From positions 3,076,375 through 3,140,374 of the forward strand of contig OY741285.1 of assembly GCA_963514095.1 (NCBI GenBank): a stretch of 64,000 nt of DNA, given 5' to 3'. Made by a program: the position numbers and the translations under genes. This document shows positions 32,009-53,683 of this stretch, piece after piece. The notes beneath the pieces were generated by a model, which did not search any database, was not told the DNA's origin, and saw only the letters and a program-made list of their open reading frames with translations. Numbering within the stretch: the first letter of the stretch is position 1; each line of letters starts with the position of its first letter. Source of the DNA: Eutrigla gurnardus. Lineage: Eukaryota > Chordata > Actinopteri > Perciformes > Triglidae.

Positions 32009-34124
32009 GCCCGCTGAGTATATGGGCTATAACGCAACGATGGATTACGCGCGCTTGTTGTTTTTAAAGAAGTCTCTTACTAGAAAGCGCTCGCGCATTC
32101 AAGGGAAAAAAAGCAGGATTTGTGACAGGCAATTAATCAATATAAAAGATAGACAGGAGTAAGAGACGTGTCTGCCTGTTGCTCCACGTCACGCTGGTTT
32201 GACTGATTTCAGGCAGATTTACGCGAAACAGACTCGTGAGCCTTTTTTTTTGGCAACGAGGCTCGTCATGCAGCTGGAAGCGTGTGGATCTGTTCTCCGA
32301 GCTGCCAATCAGTGACGAGGCGTGTTAAAGCAATACAAAACCAGACAAACGCCTGCAGTCAAAATCAGCTAAAAGTGACAGAAGTCTTATCAGATATGTG
32401 CAGGACTGACGGATTGTTGCAGCCATGCGTAAAAACGAATCTACATAGACCATCACATTCTCAGAAAATACTCGAGTACATGTACGTGGATACACAATCC
32501 GAGCATAAATACACAGTATTCTAAAGTAATAATGCGTATTTATGTCTACGGGGAGATAAATCTGCTCATTTGTGCTGGATATAGTCTGATTTTATCCTGG
32601 GGTCACAGCAGGACCTCCTCTCCTGTTAATTTGTAGATTCATTCTTAATTTCTGAACCATTTTTTGTGTTTCGAGCTGGAGATGAAGAGACTCTTCACAG
32701 ACGGCAGAATATAGTAAATAATATTCTCAGGGCAAAAAGAAACAGGACATGTGTTCGCATCAGGTTTCACTCCTGTCACCATTTATTATGACTGTTGTTG
32801 AGTTTTGGAGCTGCTTCCCTAAACTAGTACACACATGCCTTCACTTATATGTTTTTATGACGTGGGCCCTTATTGTCATCAAATAGATATAATATGGATG
32901 GTTGTTTCCCATTTCTCCTCCTGTCTTTATATTCTTTCATTACTCTCAACTGATCTTCAAATACAAACCTGGTGGGGAGACACTGAATGCTGTATTTATG
33001 TTTTTTGTCGGCCTACAGCTAATCAAAATCTCTAAAAATACAGTATTCAGTCTGTACTTTGGGGTAAATCCTGCGGTCTCAACTGGAACGTGAACGCCCC
33101 TCAGGAAAGGAAAAAGAATCCAGATGACTTTTATGGAGGTTTTTTTTTTTTTTTTTTTTTACGCACGTGCGTTATAAACGGGCCTTTGACTAATCAAACA
33201 GTTTAGAGTGTTATCTCTAACAATGTAATTCAGGTTAACAGCAATCCACTTCCTAACGGCGCGGCTGAATGGCGAGCGATAAACTCATCATTTGAATGTT
33301 TGGAGTTTTCCTGTGAAAACCAGCTCAGGGTGATATAGTTATGATAGTGGGCTACACATGCAAATCGCTTTAATGACTCACTAAATGTGCACGATTATAT
33401 GCAACCCTCTCGCGCACGCAGGCACGCGCGCACACGTTTCCGTAAAGAAATAACAAGATAATTCTCCGTTTGACGGTGACGCCGTGAACGCAACTCAGGT
33501 TGTTTTTATTACCTGGTGACTTCATTAATGATCACGGTGAAGAGTCACGCGTCTCTCTGATCAATCTTAAACATCGCACCAATCAATGGCTCCATTTCCT
33601 GACGCGTCTTTGATGCGCGCGCGCCCCTCTCCCCTCTAACTGCCCAACTTTCTAACGGCTGCAATTTAGATAAAAAAAAGTGTGCAAACATGGATGTGAG
33701 CAGCCTTGAAAGACATGAAAGAAATCAGCAATCGGCTAATATTTGGACTGGAGACAATCATTGCAGCCTCATTGATCCGGATAGCTTAGCGCGGCGTCAG
33801 GGCTGACGTCACAAGCACGATTGATAGGCTGCTGCTTGTTGGCAGCTGGCGCCATCCAGCTATAAGGGCCGTGATGCCTTCAAAGACCCCGCAGGTACGC
33901 TGCTCACCTGGGAATATAATCCGAGCATGCATGACGCGGTACGTGAACGCAACCTTCTCAAAGTTTGGAGAAACATTAAAATACGTCATCAGCTCTGGTT
34001 TTTATTTTAAATAATAAAGAGATAAAGTCATGGGCTTTATATGTGATCATTCTGACGTCACTTAGTCCAAATTATAAAAAAAGGTGATTTCCTAATTCAG
34101 AGTTATGACATAGTAGATCTGGAA

Positions 34125-34435
34125 TTATGAGACTTACTTTGTTTGCAGCTTCACACCAGAATCCAGATGGATCCAGATCCAGTAAAGGGTGCTACTCTGG
34201 TGCTTTGTGTTCGGATCCACCCGTCGCTCCTCCAAAGTCCAAATATGGTCACTTCCAAAACCAGTTTGGTTCCAGTTAAGTCGTCGTGTTAGTAGTAGTG
34301 TTCGTTTACTTACAGTAACAGACGTAAAACATCTACTGTGAGACTTCTTTAAGGTTAGTTGGAGCTCATCAGCTGAGGCACTTTAGCCTTGGCTTCACTT
34401 TTCAGAAGCGGAGGTCGCCCCCTGGCAGATATAAG
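34125..34435. mobile_element. Dispersed repeat family A, copy 6 (right part)
   Basis: Holds the CACACCAGAATCCAGATGGA and CTCCAAAGTCCAAATATGG segments, then extra sequence, then TTCACTTTTCAGAAGCGGAG and GTCGCCCCCTGG. The last piece is the inverse of the family's left end, so this copy shows the right terminus. Confidence 0.7.
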
Positions 34436-35299
34436 TAAGTCAGGGTTTCCTTAAAGGAGAGGAACAAAGACAAGCAATTTGAGAAATGTTTGACTTTAAT
34501 TTTACTGCCCAATATTGAAGTCCATAAAAAGTTCTCCCCCCCTAACCGCGTCAGCCAATCAGTGAAGAGATAAAAGGGATGACCAGAAGACACTCTGCTG
34601 TCAGTCCTGGTAAGAAATGCAAGAATGTAAGTGTTTCACTTGAATATTTATTTAATATGCAAGTGCAGAACAAATTCAATTAATTCGCCAGTTTGGAACA
34701 AACAAACAAACAAACCTCCAGTTAAATGGAGTTATAGATTTAAACTCCTTTGTGAACGTATTTTTCATCCAACACCACCTATGTCATCACAGTACTCCTT
34801 TCAATTAAGTAAATGTTTCTGCTGATCTCGAAAATTATACAAAAATAGACTAATCTTTTTTCTTAGCACATTTAGTACTTTAATAATGCAAATTAAATCT
34901 GTTTTATGTTCATAAATTTAAAGTCTCAAAAACAGAAAAAAAACTGTGATGTGCATCGTCCACCTTTAACATACAGTGGAAATATTTTTATAGTATCTGA
35001 GGTGGGATACGAACAGGTGAAGGCTGGTGGAGGATGGAGTCGGGCAGAAGTAATCGAACCGTAACTGTAAGCAACAGGTGAGATAAAGAACAGCGTGGAG
35101 AAGTGATTCCGGGCCACAGAGTCCAAAACAAACGGGGGTCCAGGCGCTCGTCACTTCTTTTGCTCAACGACACCTTAAAGCAGCGAGGAGAACCTGACAC
35201 GTTTAGACTGGATGTTCTCTCAGCGGAGAAGCCAGGCAGGCGAGTCATGACAGCCCCTCCCCAGATCTTGACCTTGGCGTCCTGATCAGACGGCGGTCC

Positions 35300-35866
35300 T
35301 CAGGTGTCGGCCTCCGGCGGGTCTGCCCCGCCCTGCTCGGACTCGGGGCAGGGCTGCAGAGAGCGCAGGATGTGCTCCAGTGTCCACTGGTCCTCGTGCA
35401 AGGCGTGCTCCTCCAGGGTGAACTGGCCCTGCTTGGTCCGGGTCAGTTCCTTCACGTGAGCGCACGATGACAGAGCTGCAGGACAGCGAGAAGGGAACGT
35501 CTTAGCTGGGTGGATTTCTGATAGTTCACTTTGCTGTAAACATGCCAACGAGTCTCACCTTTTCCCAGGTCGTCCACTAAGCTTCTGACGTAGAATCCTC
35601 CACCACACTCAATATCTGTTAGAAAGATTAAAAAAAAAACATTTTAATTAATAGATTAGATTATTAGAGCGCCATCTTTAGAGAGATTTAGTTGCAGACA
35701 AAAAATAAATGATTAAGTGATGGTAGGATAATAGGTGTCATTACATTGTTTGCTCAGCAGGGGGTGCTGTTGGACATACCAGCCATACAAACTGATAATT
35801 ACCAACATAAAACAACACACCCCTCAAACACAGGATGAGTCCAAAGCTCACAGGAGAGAAACTAGT

Positions 35867-35907
<41 letters not shown>

Positions 35908-38287
35908 CACACAAATTACTTAAATAACAATATTTTGCGTCAGGCAATGGTAGGTAAAAGCAAAAAATCCTGCCTCTATTACATACATTTGATTCACAAC
36001 CACATTTAACAGACATACATGTATAATTTATGTGGAAATGTATATTATAATAAATATGAATATCGGCTGATAATCCATAATATCCCATATTGATGGCGCT
36101 CCAGTTTGAATGCGTCATTTAACAGAATAGAAACAGCAGGAATGTTATTTTCAAATACCAGCAAGTCCTTAAGTCAGTATGATGAAGAGGAAGCGAGGAA
36201 TGTGTGCTCACCCAGAGTGAAGAGGGGAGCCGTGAACTCCTGCAGGGTCAGGTTGTACACGGTGACTGGTCTGGCTGGCTTGGCCTCAACCTTGTGACCT
36301 TTCTTCAGCAGGACCGACAGACGCTGGCCGTCCTTTTTCAGTGCGGAGTAGCTTGAAAATGACAGGAAATCAATAAATCAAGAAGATTGAGTCGATAAAC
36401 TCATGTTCACAATGTTTACTGAGATAATAAATCAAGAGAGAAGTATGCCTTCCATACGATCCGACTTATTTTAGCAACCAGAGGAGTCGCCCCCTGATGG
36501 CCAGCAGAGAGAATGCAAGTTAAAGGCACTTCAGCTTTAGCTTCACTTTTCAGAACTGGTGGTTGCTGCCTAAGTGCAAGGTGAATTGGGAAGAAAGCTT
36601 CTTCAGAGTTGACGGTGACGCAATGCAGGTCTAACGCTGTGCTATCGCCCTCTAGAGGCCGCGAGGTTCACTGCACCATAGAGGAAAACTGCAGCATGAT
36701 GATGATTAAAGACATATTTCTATTAGCTTACCCTAACCCTAGTTTCTCCTCTCAAAAACACTTACTGTTTAGATCTAAGAGGACATTTTATTTGCGTGAA
36801 ATCCACGAGGTATGTCTCCCTCTCCCGAACAAAGAAGAGTTGAATCTCACTCAGTTGTAACCCCCGGCTCATTTACAGTCGAGATGGCAGCAAGATAAGA
36901 AAAACAGGGGTTTATTCATCTCTTATCGTGCCCTACATTAGTGGATCGTAACATATCAGGTGTGAAATCAATCAAAGCCACTGAGGCTCAAAATGAGGCA
37001 TGACGTTTCTTTGGATGTCAATTTTTGAGCAACAACAAAGACCAAAAATTTGGCTTTACCTCAGAGGAGCACGAATATGCACAGTAAGAAGTAACAGTTT
37101 ACTTTCACACGCAATGATTTTATCAGATTGGAGTCAATTTTATTTAGCACCTTTAAACAACAAGGCAATTCAAAGTGCTTTACATAAAACATAATAAGCA
37201 TTGCATTAAAAACAAGCAAATAAAATAAATATTTTATTTTGAAGGCTTTACTCACAGTGGAGGAACTTGCATGATGTCACCAGTGAAAGCTTTCAGTTTC
37301 TCCTCAATGTCCAACCTGGTTATGTGTTCTGAAAGCAAAAAAACAAAACCATTTAATTAAGAAGATCTGCAGAAAGAGACACATATAGACTGATGCTATT
37401 AAATAATGCCATTTGTACCAAAGCCTTTCTCCAGGATCACACTGCCGCTGGCATCAAGACTGTCTGTTGCTTTCCCCAGTTCCCCCACAGCAACATATTT
37501 CTGTAAAAATATAAATAAATAAAATAAATCACACGTTGTCTCATATAAATAGCTGTCTTACAGTATTGTTTGTATAAATGTGAATACTCTTTACATAAGT
37601 GGGGACTCACCTTCGAACCAGCCAACATTGTACTGAGCATCTTTGTGCCATTCCCAACACCAACAACTGAAAGAAACAGGCAGCGTCAGCAAAGTCTCTC
37701 TGTCTCCCCCTGGAGGCGACAGTGGTCATTACACCGCTGGTACAGCAAATAAATATATATCTTTAAATCACACATAAAAAAAGAAAAGAGATCCATAACA
37801 TCTGATGTTCATGATGGTATACTGAATACCAATCCTTCCTTCACATCCCTGTCACCTTAGCAACCAAACCGCTGCCCTTGGAGATCTATGAGCAGGTAGA
37901 TCACCACAGGTCAGGTGTTTTGGGTGTTTTGGACCAACGCTTACCCAACACCCCGCTGGCAGAGCTGTCCAGCGTCCCGCCGTGCCCCATCTTCAGACTC
38001 TGCTTCCTCCTCTTCCGCGGGTTTGGGTTTTTCACACCAGCTTCTGGAAGATAAACAGCACACACAGACATTTCACCGTTAGCTTGAATGAACGAGTGCA
38101 GCTAACGAAGCTAACCCCCTATCCCTGTTGCCCTGTTACCCTTGAGCAGGACTTCTTTCAGTGTGTTCAACACGTCTGCGGATGTCGGTCCTTGTTTTTT
38201 GTGTATCGCAAACAATCCATTCAAAGCCTGGAGTTTAGAAAGCGAACTCGATACCGGAGACGCCGTGGTCGTCATGCTGGCCGCCAT
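35300..38287 (-). CDS. trub1: trub1, TruB family tRNA pseudouridine synthase 1
   Basis: Isomerises uridine to pseudouridine at position 55 of the tRNA T-loop; mammalian TRUB1 also modifies some mRNAs and aids let-7 maturation. Eight coding exons: 38140-38287, 37945-38043, 37611-37666, 37419-37500, 37256-37328, 36212-36351, 35559-35615 and 35300-35475. They give 276 residues with all phases consistent. Diagnostic blocks are FAIHKKQGPTSADVLNTLKE, the catalytic motif GHGGTLDSSASGVL (catalytic Asp at about residue 75), YVAVGELGKATDSLD, MQVPPLYSALKKDGQRLS, ECGGGFYVRSLVDDLGK and LTRTKQGQFTLEEHALHEDQW. It lacks the long Ala-rich N-terminus of human TRUB1 and has a shorter C-terminus. The first ATG (38285-38287) is chosen; a second Met is at residue 5. 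It is head-to-head with lrrc45. Confidence 0.96.
35867..35907. repeat. (ATCA)n tetranucleotide microsatellite
   Basis: About ten ATCA units in trub1 intron 6. Confidence 0.95.
36375..36575 (-). mobile_element. Dispersed repeat family A, copy 7 (reverse, partial)
   Basis: In trub1 intron 5, just upstream of exon 6. Contains GCCCCCTGATGGCCAGCAGA and ends at TTCACTTTTCAGAACTGGTG, the reverse of the family's left end. Confidence 0.75.
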
Positions 38288-38512
38288 GTTGCTTGGGTTC
38301 TTCTTCTATTTTTTCGGTTACACAAACAAACGAACCGTACCGCCACCTGCTGGTACAATAGTGTGGTACTTAATTATTATTTTATTTATTGTTATATGAG
38401 ACATGACATTAAATAACATGACGTCCCCGTGGACTTTCTAGCTGATTTGGGGTTAATTAAATGCAGTTTAGCTAGCTTTTAGAGTGCGTAGATGTCTTGC
38501 TCACATTTCGGA

Positions 38513-38560
38513 AACTACGCTACCCAAGATGCTTTGCGCCGACTACACTTCCTAGTTACT
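38513..38560. promoter_or_regulatory. Likely bidirectional trub1/lrrc45 promoter with ZNF143-type motif
   Basis: The sequence ACTACGCTACCCAAGATGC followed by TTTGCG (38514-38538) closely matches the ZNF143/THAP11 site (ACTAC..CCCA.AATGC.TTGCG type). An ETS-like ACTTCC follows at about 38547. This lies about 225 bases upstream of the trub1 start codon. It also lies 5' of the non-coding first exon that lrrc45 must have. ZNF143 sites are typical of CpG-type, bidirectional housekeeping promoters. Confidence 0.6.
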
Positions 38561-39584
38561 TCGCGCTTGGCTTCCCTTTGCCTGTCAGCTGTGCTGTCTA
38601 CAACAACAATAACTGCCATCGCTGAGGTTTGCGTGCATTTTGTCTGAACTTACCGTCATTTATATATTCAGGAAACTTCGTAAGAATGTAATTTACTTGC
38701 AAGTTAACCATTTAATAGCTGTGCGCGAGCCAGAGTGTCGCGTGCAGATACTGTAACGGTAATGTTAAGCAGCGCTCTCATTCAAATGCTGTCGATACAC
38801 GTTTAACTCGCTCATCGCCGCCGTACATATATTATAAAACAAAAAAGCAATACATTTTCTAAATTAATAAAAATCCATATTTTCATTCGGCACACACGTG
38901 ATTCCACCAAACGGCATTTATTTCCTCTAATGTTGTGCTTTTTGTCACGCGCCGTGCTAGCGCCAGCTAGCTAACATAACGGGCAAATCAGACTTTAAAG
39001 TTGAAATGTTTCGTTAATATGCGCTGATTCTTTGTTTGGATGATGCCGAATTGAAGACGTGGTTCTAGTGGTGTTGGGTAGAGTTTAATTTTTTTGTTGA
39101 GCGGTGTGTTTTTTTGTCGAAATCATGATTAATACTTAACTGCTGCGTTTCCTAATGGCGTTTGGTATAGTGGCTTCCTTGCGAGGTCGGTTCCAGTTGT
39201 TACTTGGCAGCAGCAAGAAGGGCAGTTGTACTATACTTAATGCAGGACAGACTGAACCATCAGAACAAGTTCTGCATAATTATAGTAAACACTGTAGTAA
39301 TTAGCTTACAACTAAAATTTTTTCCTCATTATTGAATAATCTGTTGATTTTCTGGATTCATCTATTACATCTTTGGTACATAAGATCAGGAGAAATGGCC
39401 ATCATGATTTCCTCTTGTTTTGTCCGACCAACAGTCCAAAAGATATTCAGTTCACAACAAATCAAAAGCTTTTTGTGCTTGAAAAATGCCTTGAAGCAAC
39501 CATAAATCAAATCAATCAAAACTGTACATTTTCTCTCAATCGATTTAATAATTTTGTGTGCAAATTTGATCTTTTCTTCTCCAG
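38560..39584 (+). other. lrrc45 5' non-coding exon and intron 1 (inferred)
   Basis: The first coding exon of lrrc45 begins at a good acceptor (CTTTTCTTCTCCAG, ending 39584), 72 bases before the ATG. The 5' UTR is therefore split and a first exon must lie upstream, probably near 38570-38680. A donor could not be fixed from sequence alone. No other gene seen. Confidence 0.5.
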
Positions 39585-39629
39585 TCAACGGGACAATCCA
39601 CAGAAGGAAGACGGCGTTGTACATTCCAG

Positions 39630-39650
39630 ATGAAAAGGAGACACCGGTGA
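39630..39650 (+). other. Short upstream ORF in the lrrc45 leader
   Basis: ATG AAA AGG AGA CAC CGG TGA: six codons, ending six bases before the lrrc45 start codon at 39657. It could dampen translation; untested. Confidence 0.5.
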
Positions 39651-39656
39651 CTCACA

Positions 39657-44282
<4,626 letters not shown>

Positions 44283-44645
44283 CGAGCCGGGACCTCGGAG
44301 CCCTCGTGGGTTCCTGCAGAAGACATCAGGATGGTCTGGACTCGAAACGTGTGGAGATCGTGAAATGAAGGGTTTAAATGTCTCGACCTCGAAATTGAGC
44401 GCATTAATGCTCTTGCAGGGAGGAACGACCCTATGACCTTACATCTGTTGCCATCCTCGGGGCAAAATGTACATTTTGACGCCCACTTCCAGTGGAGTAA
44501 TGAGCACTTCCGCCCTCTAGGGGGCACTATCAGTCCATTGGGATTTTAGCCATTTTTTTTACAAAATGTTTGCCTGTAGGATGAGATTATCACCATTTTT
44601 TTTTATCTCTTCAATCAGTCACATGTCAGTTTTTAGTTACACATT

Positions 44646-45079
44646 AATAAAGCATCGTATTGTTCTAAGATTCTTAATCTTCTATAACTAGACAGCATTG
44701 TCTCGATGTTTTACATTTCCTTCGATCATCGCCAAAGAAATTCCACTCTCATGTCTTTAGCTCTCCTGTCAACTGAGATTTACGGTGCTTAAAATAAATC
44801 GTCTGTAGTTGTCCAGCCCAATCTGCTGTATTTATTCCTGTTCTCCTCCTGTTGTTTGTGTTTGAATACAAAACCGGATTTGCTTCAAATAAGCCTTAAC
44901 ATTGTATCTGTCTAACCAGACGGGCGGTAGCTCAGATAAACTGAGTGACACGCGTTATCTGCTGTTTTTACAGATTATTTTATGAATAAAGTTCTATTCT
45001 GGATGCAGTTTTTTATAATACAAATTGCTGTTTTATATCCTGATATTGTATCCGATATGTGATGGATATTTGCAATAAA
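44646..45079 (+). terminator. lrrc45 3' UTR polyadenylation signals
   Basis: AATAAA occurs at 44646-44651, 44985-44990 and 45074-45079, that is 364, 703 and 792 bases after the stop codon. The first gives the shortest 3' UTR. Which is used cannot be told from sequence. Confidence 0.5.
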
Positions 45080-45394
45080 AAATGTTCAGTGTTTTTAAAT
45101 GTTTTTGCTGGTTTTGATTATATGTATTAAATGTCATTCCTGAAATAAATATCTCATGACTTTTCATAATGTGATTAAATGATTTTAGTGGCTGTATTAT
45201 AGGCTATTATTTAACATCCACAGATAACAGTATCCACAGTGTTATGTGTTGGTGGGGTGGAGATGTATGAGGTCACTGGGTCTTGAAATCACAGACAAAG
45301 ATGTTTAATTGTCAAGATAGTTCACTGTTCGCACATTGGAAGACTAGGAAAATCAGTGGAGGATATTGGTGGGAGTACATTAGCTAGCTGCAGG

Positions 45395-45636
45395 AATATA
45401 GTAGTATTGTAGGCTAGTAGAAGTAGTAGCAGGCTAGTACAAGTAGTATTGTTGGCTAGTAGTAGTAGAAGTAGCAATAGAAGTAGTAGTAGGCCCAGTA
45501 GTCTAGTGGTAGTTTTAATAGTAGTAGAAGTAGTAGGAGGTTAGTACTAGTAGTATCATAGGTTAGTAGTCGTAGCAGTAATCATAGACGTAGTAGTAGT
45601 ATGGTAGGTAGTAGGCCAAGTAGTCTAATTGTAGTA
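45395..45636. repeat. TAG-trinucleotide-rich tract
   Basis: Irregular TAGTAG / AGTAGTAGAAG repeats between lrrc45 and rac3, leading straight into the inverted-repeat cluster. The 45080-45395 stretch before it shows nothing I recognise. Confidence 0.8.
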
Positions 45637-46007
45637 GTAGCAGCAGGCTAATGCTAGTATTAGTGCTAATACTAGCATTAGCCTGCTGCTACCTAGCTAC
45701 TAATGCTAACTAGCACTACCCAGCACGAGCACTATAGTGCTACTAACACTCTTACTGCTACTATGTAGTAGTAATAGTAGTATCCTGGTAGTAGTGTGCT
45801 CAGTTGGGTTGTGCTAGTTAGCATTAGTAGCTAGGTAGCAGCAGGTTAATGCTAGTATGATTGAAGCTAATACTAGCACTAACCTGCTGCTACCTAGCTA
45901 CTAATGCTAACTAGCACTACCCAGCACGAGCACTATAGTGCTACTAGTATTACTACTGCTACTATGTAGTAGTAATAGTAGTATCCTGGTAGTAGTGTGC
46001 TCAGTTG
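45637..46007. repeat. Cluster of long inverted repeats and a 125-bp direct duplication
   Basis: A perfect 25-bp inverted repeat (45637-45661 / 45668-45692, 6-bp spacer) overlaps a perfect 35-bp inverted repeat (45682-45716 / 45811-45845, 94-bp spacer). A third hairpin (about 45839-45904) has one arm mismatch. The block 45682-45806 recurs at 45883-46007 with few changes. The palindrome AGCACTATAGTGCT sits in both blocks. The whole is strongly cruciform-prone and ends about 275 bases before the rac3 start codon. Confidence 0.93.
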
Positions 46008-46023
46008 AAGGATTCAAACGAAA

Positions 46024-46031
46024 CCGGAAGT
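46024..46031 (+). promoter_or_regulatory. ETS-type site in the rac3 promoter/5' UTR region
   Basis: CCGGAAGT, a strong ETS consensus. It lies immediately after the inverted-repeat cluster, at the start of the GC-rich leader that runs to the rac3 ATG. Confidence 0.45.
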
Positions 46032-46280
46032 TGAGGACGCGCATCCTCTCGTGCTCTCTGCTCGGATTCCTTTCTCTCCCGTGCGCTGTCCCTTTAAAAA
46101 CACTCGGCGGTCTCCGGAGTTGCTCGTCGCCGCTCGTCACCGACCCCTTTCACTGCGGCTCCATCGCCGAGCGGACTGGCCCGCTGCTCTCATCCGAGAC
46201 CTCCGTTGCAGACCGTCGGATCTATTAGAACCCGCTAAACGCCGGCTCCTGCCTGAAAAAGCCTCCAGCCTCCCGTCGAG

Positions 46281-51800
<5,520 letters not shown>

Positions 51801-53643
51801 GGAAGGAGGAGCGCCCGCCGAAACACGACACTTACATCACCATGAACAACAACCACTACTTCTCTGAGAGGATGAGAGAGAAAACTAGCGAGAGTGAGTG
51901 TGCACTGCTGAGATTGCTTTCTTTATATTGATGTTTTTTCAAAGCGATATTGGTACCAAGGCCGATATTGAATCCAGTTTTTTTACCATTACCGACTAGG
52001 CTCATGGGTCGTCTGTGAAAAGACATCGACTGTCCACCTCCTTTGTACTCATTGAACCACATCAAGTTGCCACTGAGGGCTGATTAAAAAGGTTTCTATT
52101 TACTCGTCCACATACTGCAACATCTCTTGTGTTTTCAGCCACGCTTGCTTGAATTAATGCAGTGTCGACTCGGTAGAAAGTGAACTATGAGAAAACGCCC
52201 TCAGGTCTGAAGTTACCCTCAGCTCCTGGTCTAAGATCAGCACTTGGCATGTACACACACACAAATCAACAAACTGCCTGCATTCACGAAAAGTTCACAA
52301 ACAGCGCACGGCCTCTTCAATGTACATAATGCTTTTTTTTTAAAGTTAAATTTAAATTCTGGTTTATTACAACCTTATTTTTGTAGTTTTAGCCCTCATT
52401 CTAATTAGTAATAACGTCGTAGATGAGATTTTAAAGAGTCAAGAAACACAAGAACGAGCTTAAATGCAACTCCAGCGGTTGAAATGGGCCCTAAATCGAC
52501 TTTAAAGAGGACCTATTATTCTTTTCCACTATGTTAGTTTTCCTTTAGTGCGTTCTTTAATGTAGTTGTTTTTTTTTTTGCTTATGTCAAAGTCTAAAGT
52601 CTAAGTTACTCTCCCCCACAGAAGCTCAGATTCAGTCTCCATTCAAATCGGACATTTTTCCTCCGTTAAGTCGTGATGTCACCAAGTAATTAGCATAATA
52701 TCTCCCCAGCCGCCCTCAAAGAACGTGAGTAGGAGAGGAGTGTAACTGTCCTTCGTATGGACTTCTAGAGGAAGAGGAGGAGGCTAAAATTAACTTTTCA
52801 ACCATCAAATCAAATCCCTCCCAGCGTTAAGTCCCGCCTCTTTCCTACGAAGTCACCATACGAAGATAAGCGACTCTGGAGATGATTCAGCTCCACTTTT
52901 CCTTATTTTAGTTTTGTGCCAAACAACATCGAGTCTTTTACTGCTCGGGATTTTAACCCTTTGGAATATTTCAGCAATCATTTGAATGCATAACATAATT
53001 GGTACTGATCTGAATGATGGACAAAACTATGAGCATGTTACCTCTGAAAGGGATTACATGGAAGAGACCTAGCAGTCGGAAAAAAAATACTTTTAACTCC
53101 AGTGTCCCTGAACTCATCACACGTTTTTTGGGGCTTGAAACCTTCAGCTAATCCTCAATCCTATAAATTCATATAGGGATAATAATCCTATAAATCATTC
53201 TTGACATCGTTGAATAGTTAGTTTGACAAAATAAATCACACGAGTTCCACTTACTTGGTTCTCCCGGAGCTTTCAGACGAGTTATAGCTGTTAATACAAG
53301 AATTGATTAATATGGTTGAAGGCTCTGGGAAAAAAAAAACACTGAATTCAGATCATTTTGTCAAATTACCTGTTTTTTACTTACGGAAACATTTTTTTTG
53401 GCGATCCATTTATGGTGGGAAAAAAATGATCACGATTGTGTTCTCGTTTTTGACCAAACATCTGATCTTAGTCAAGTGTCTTTGGGTAATTTCAATAAAC
53501 TGTGAACACGTGACAGACGAGCATGCCAAACATGGGGGCTGTACAACCTCGCTGCCTGAGATCTGCCTCTGGGGGCGGAGGAGCTTGCATGGGTCTTAAA
53601 ATATTCTGTCTTAATTTATCCCATCGTGTAGTTTGTCTCTGTC

Positions 53644-53683
<40 letters not shown>

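Larger units (their letters stand above)
31634..35299. other. Intergenic interval upstream of hhex, downstream of trub1
   Basis: No further gene recognised. The first 400 bp next to hhex carry promoter-like motifs (listed separately). A unique-looking stretch at about 33480-33960 contains AATCAATGG, CTTTGATG (TCF/LEF-like, 33608-33615) and a GCTAATATTTGG segment. It is a candidate conserved non-coding element, untested. A family-A repeat fragment lies at 34125-34435 and a poly-T run at about 33141-33162. Confidence 0.5.

Noticed and set aside
45637..45692. Hairpin as a microRNA precursor
   Set aside because: The 25-bp perfect stem with 6-base loop is too short and too perfect for a typical pre-miRNA, and it is part of a larger palindrome cluster.
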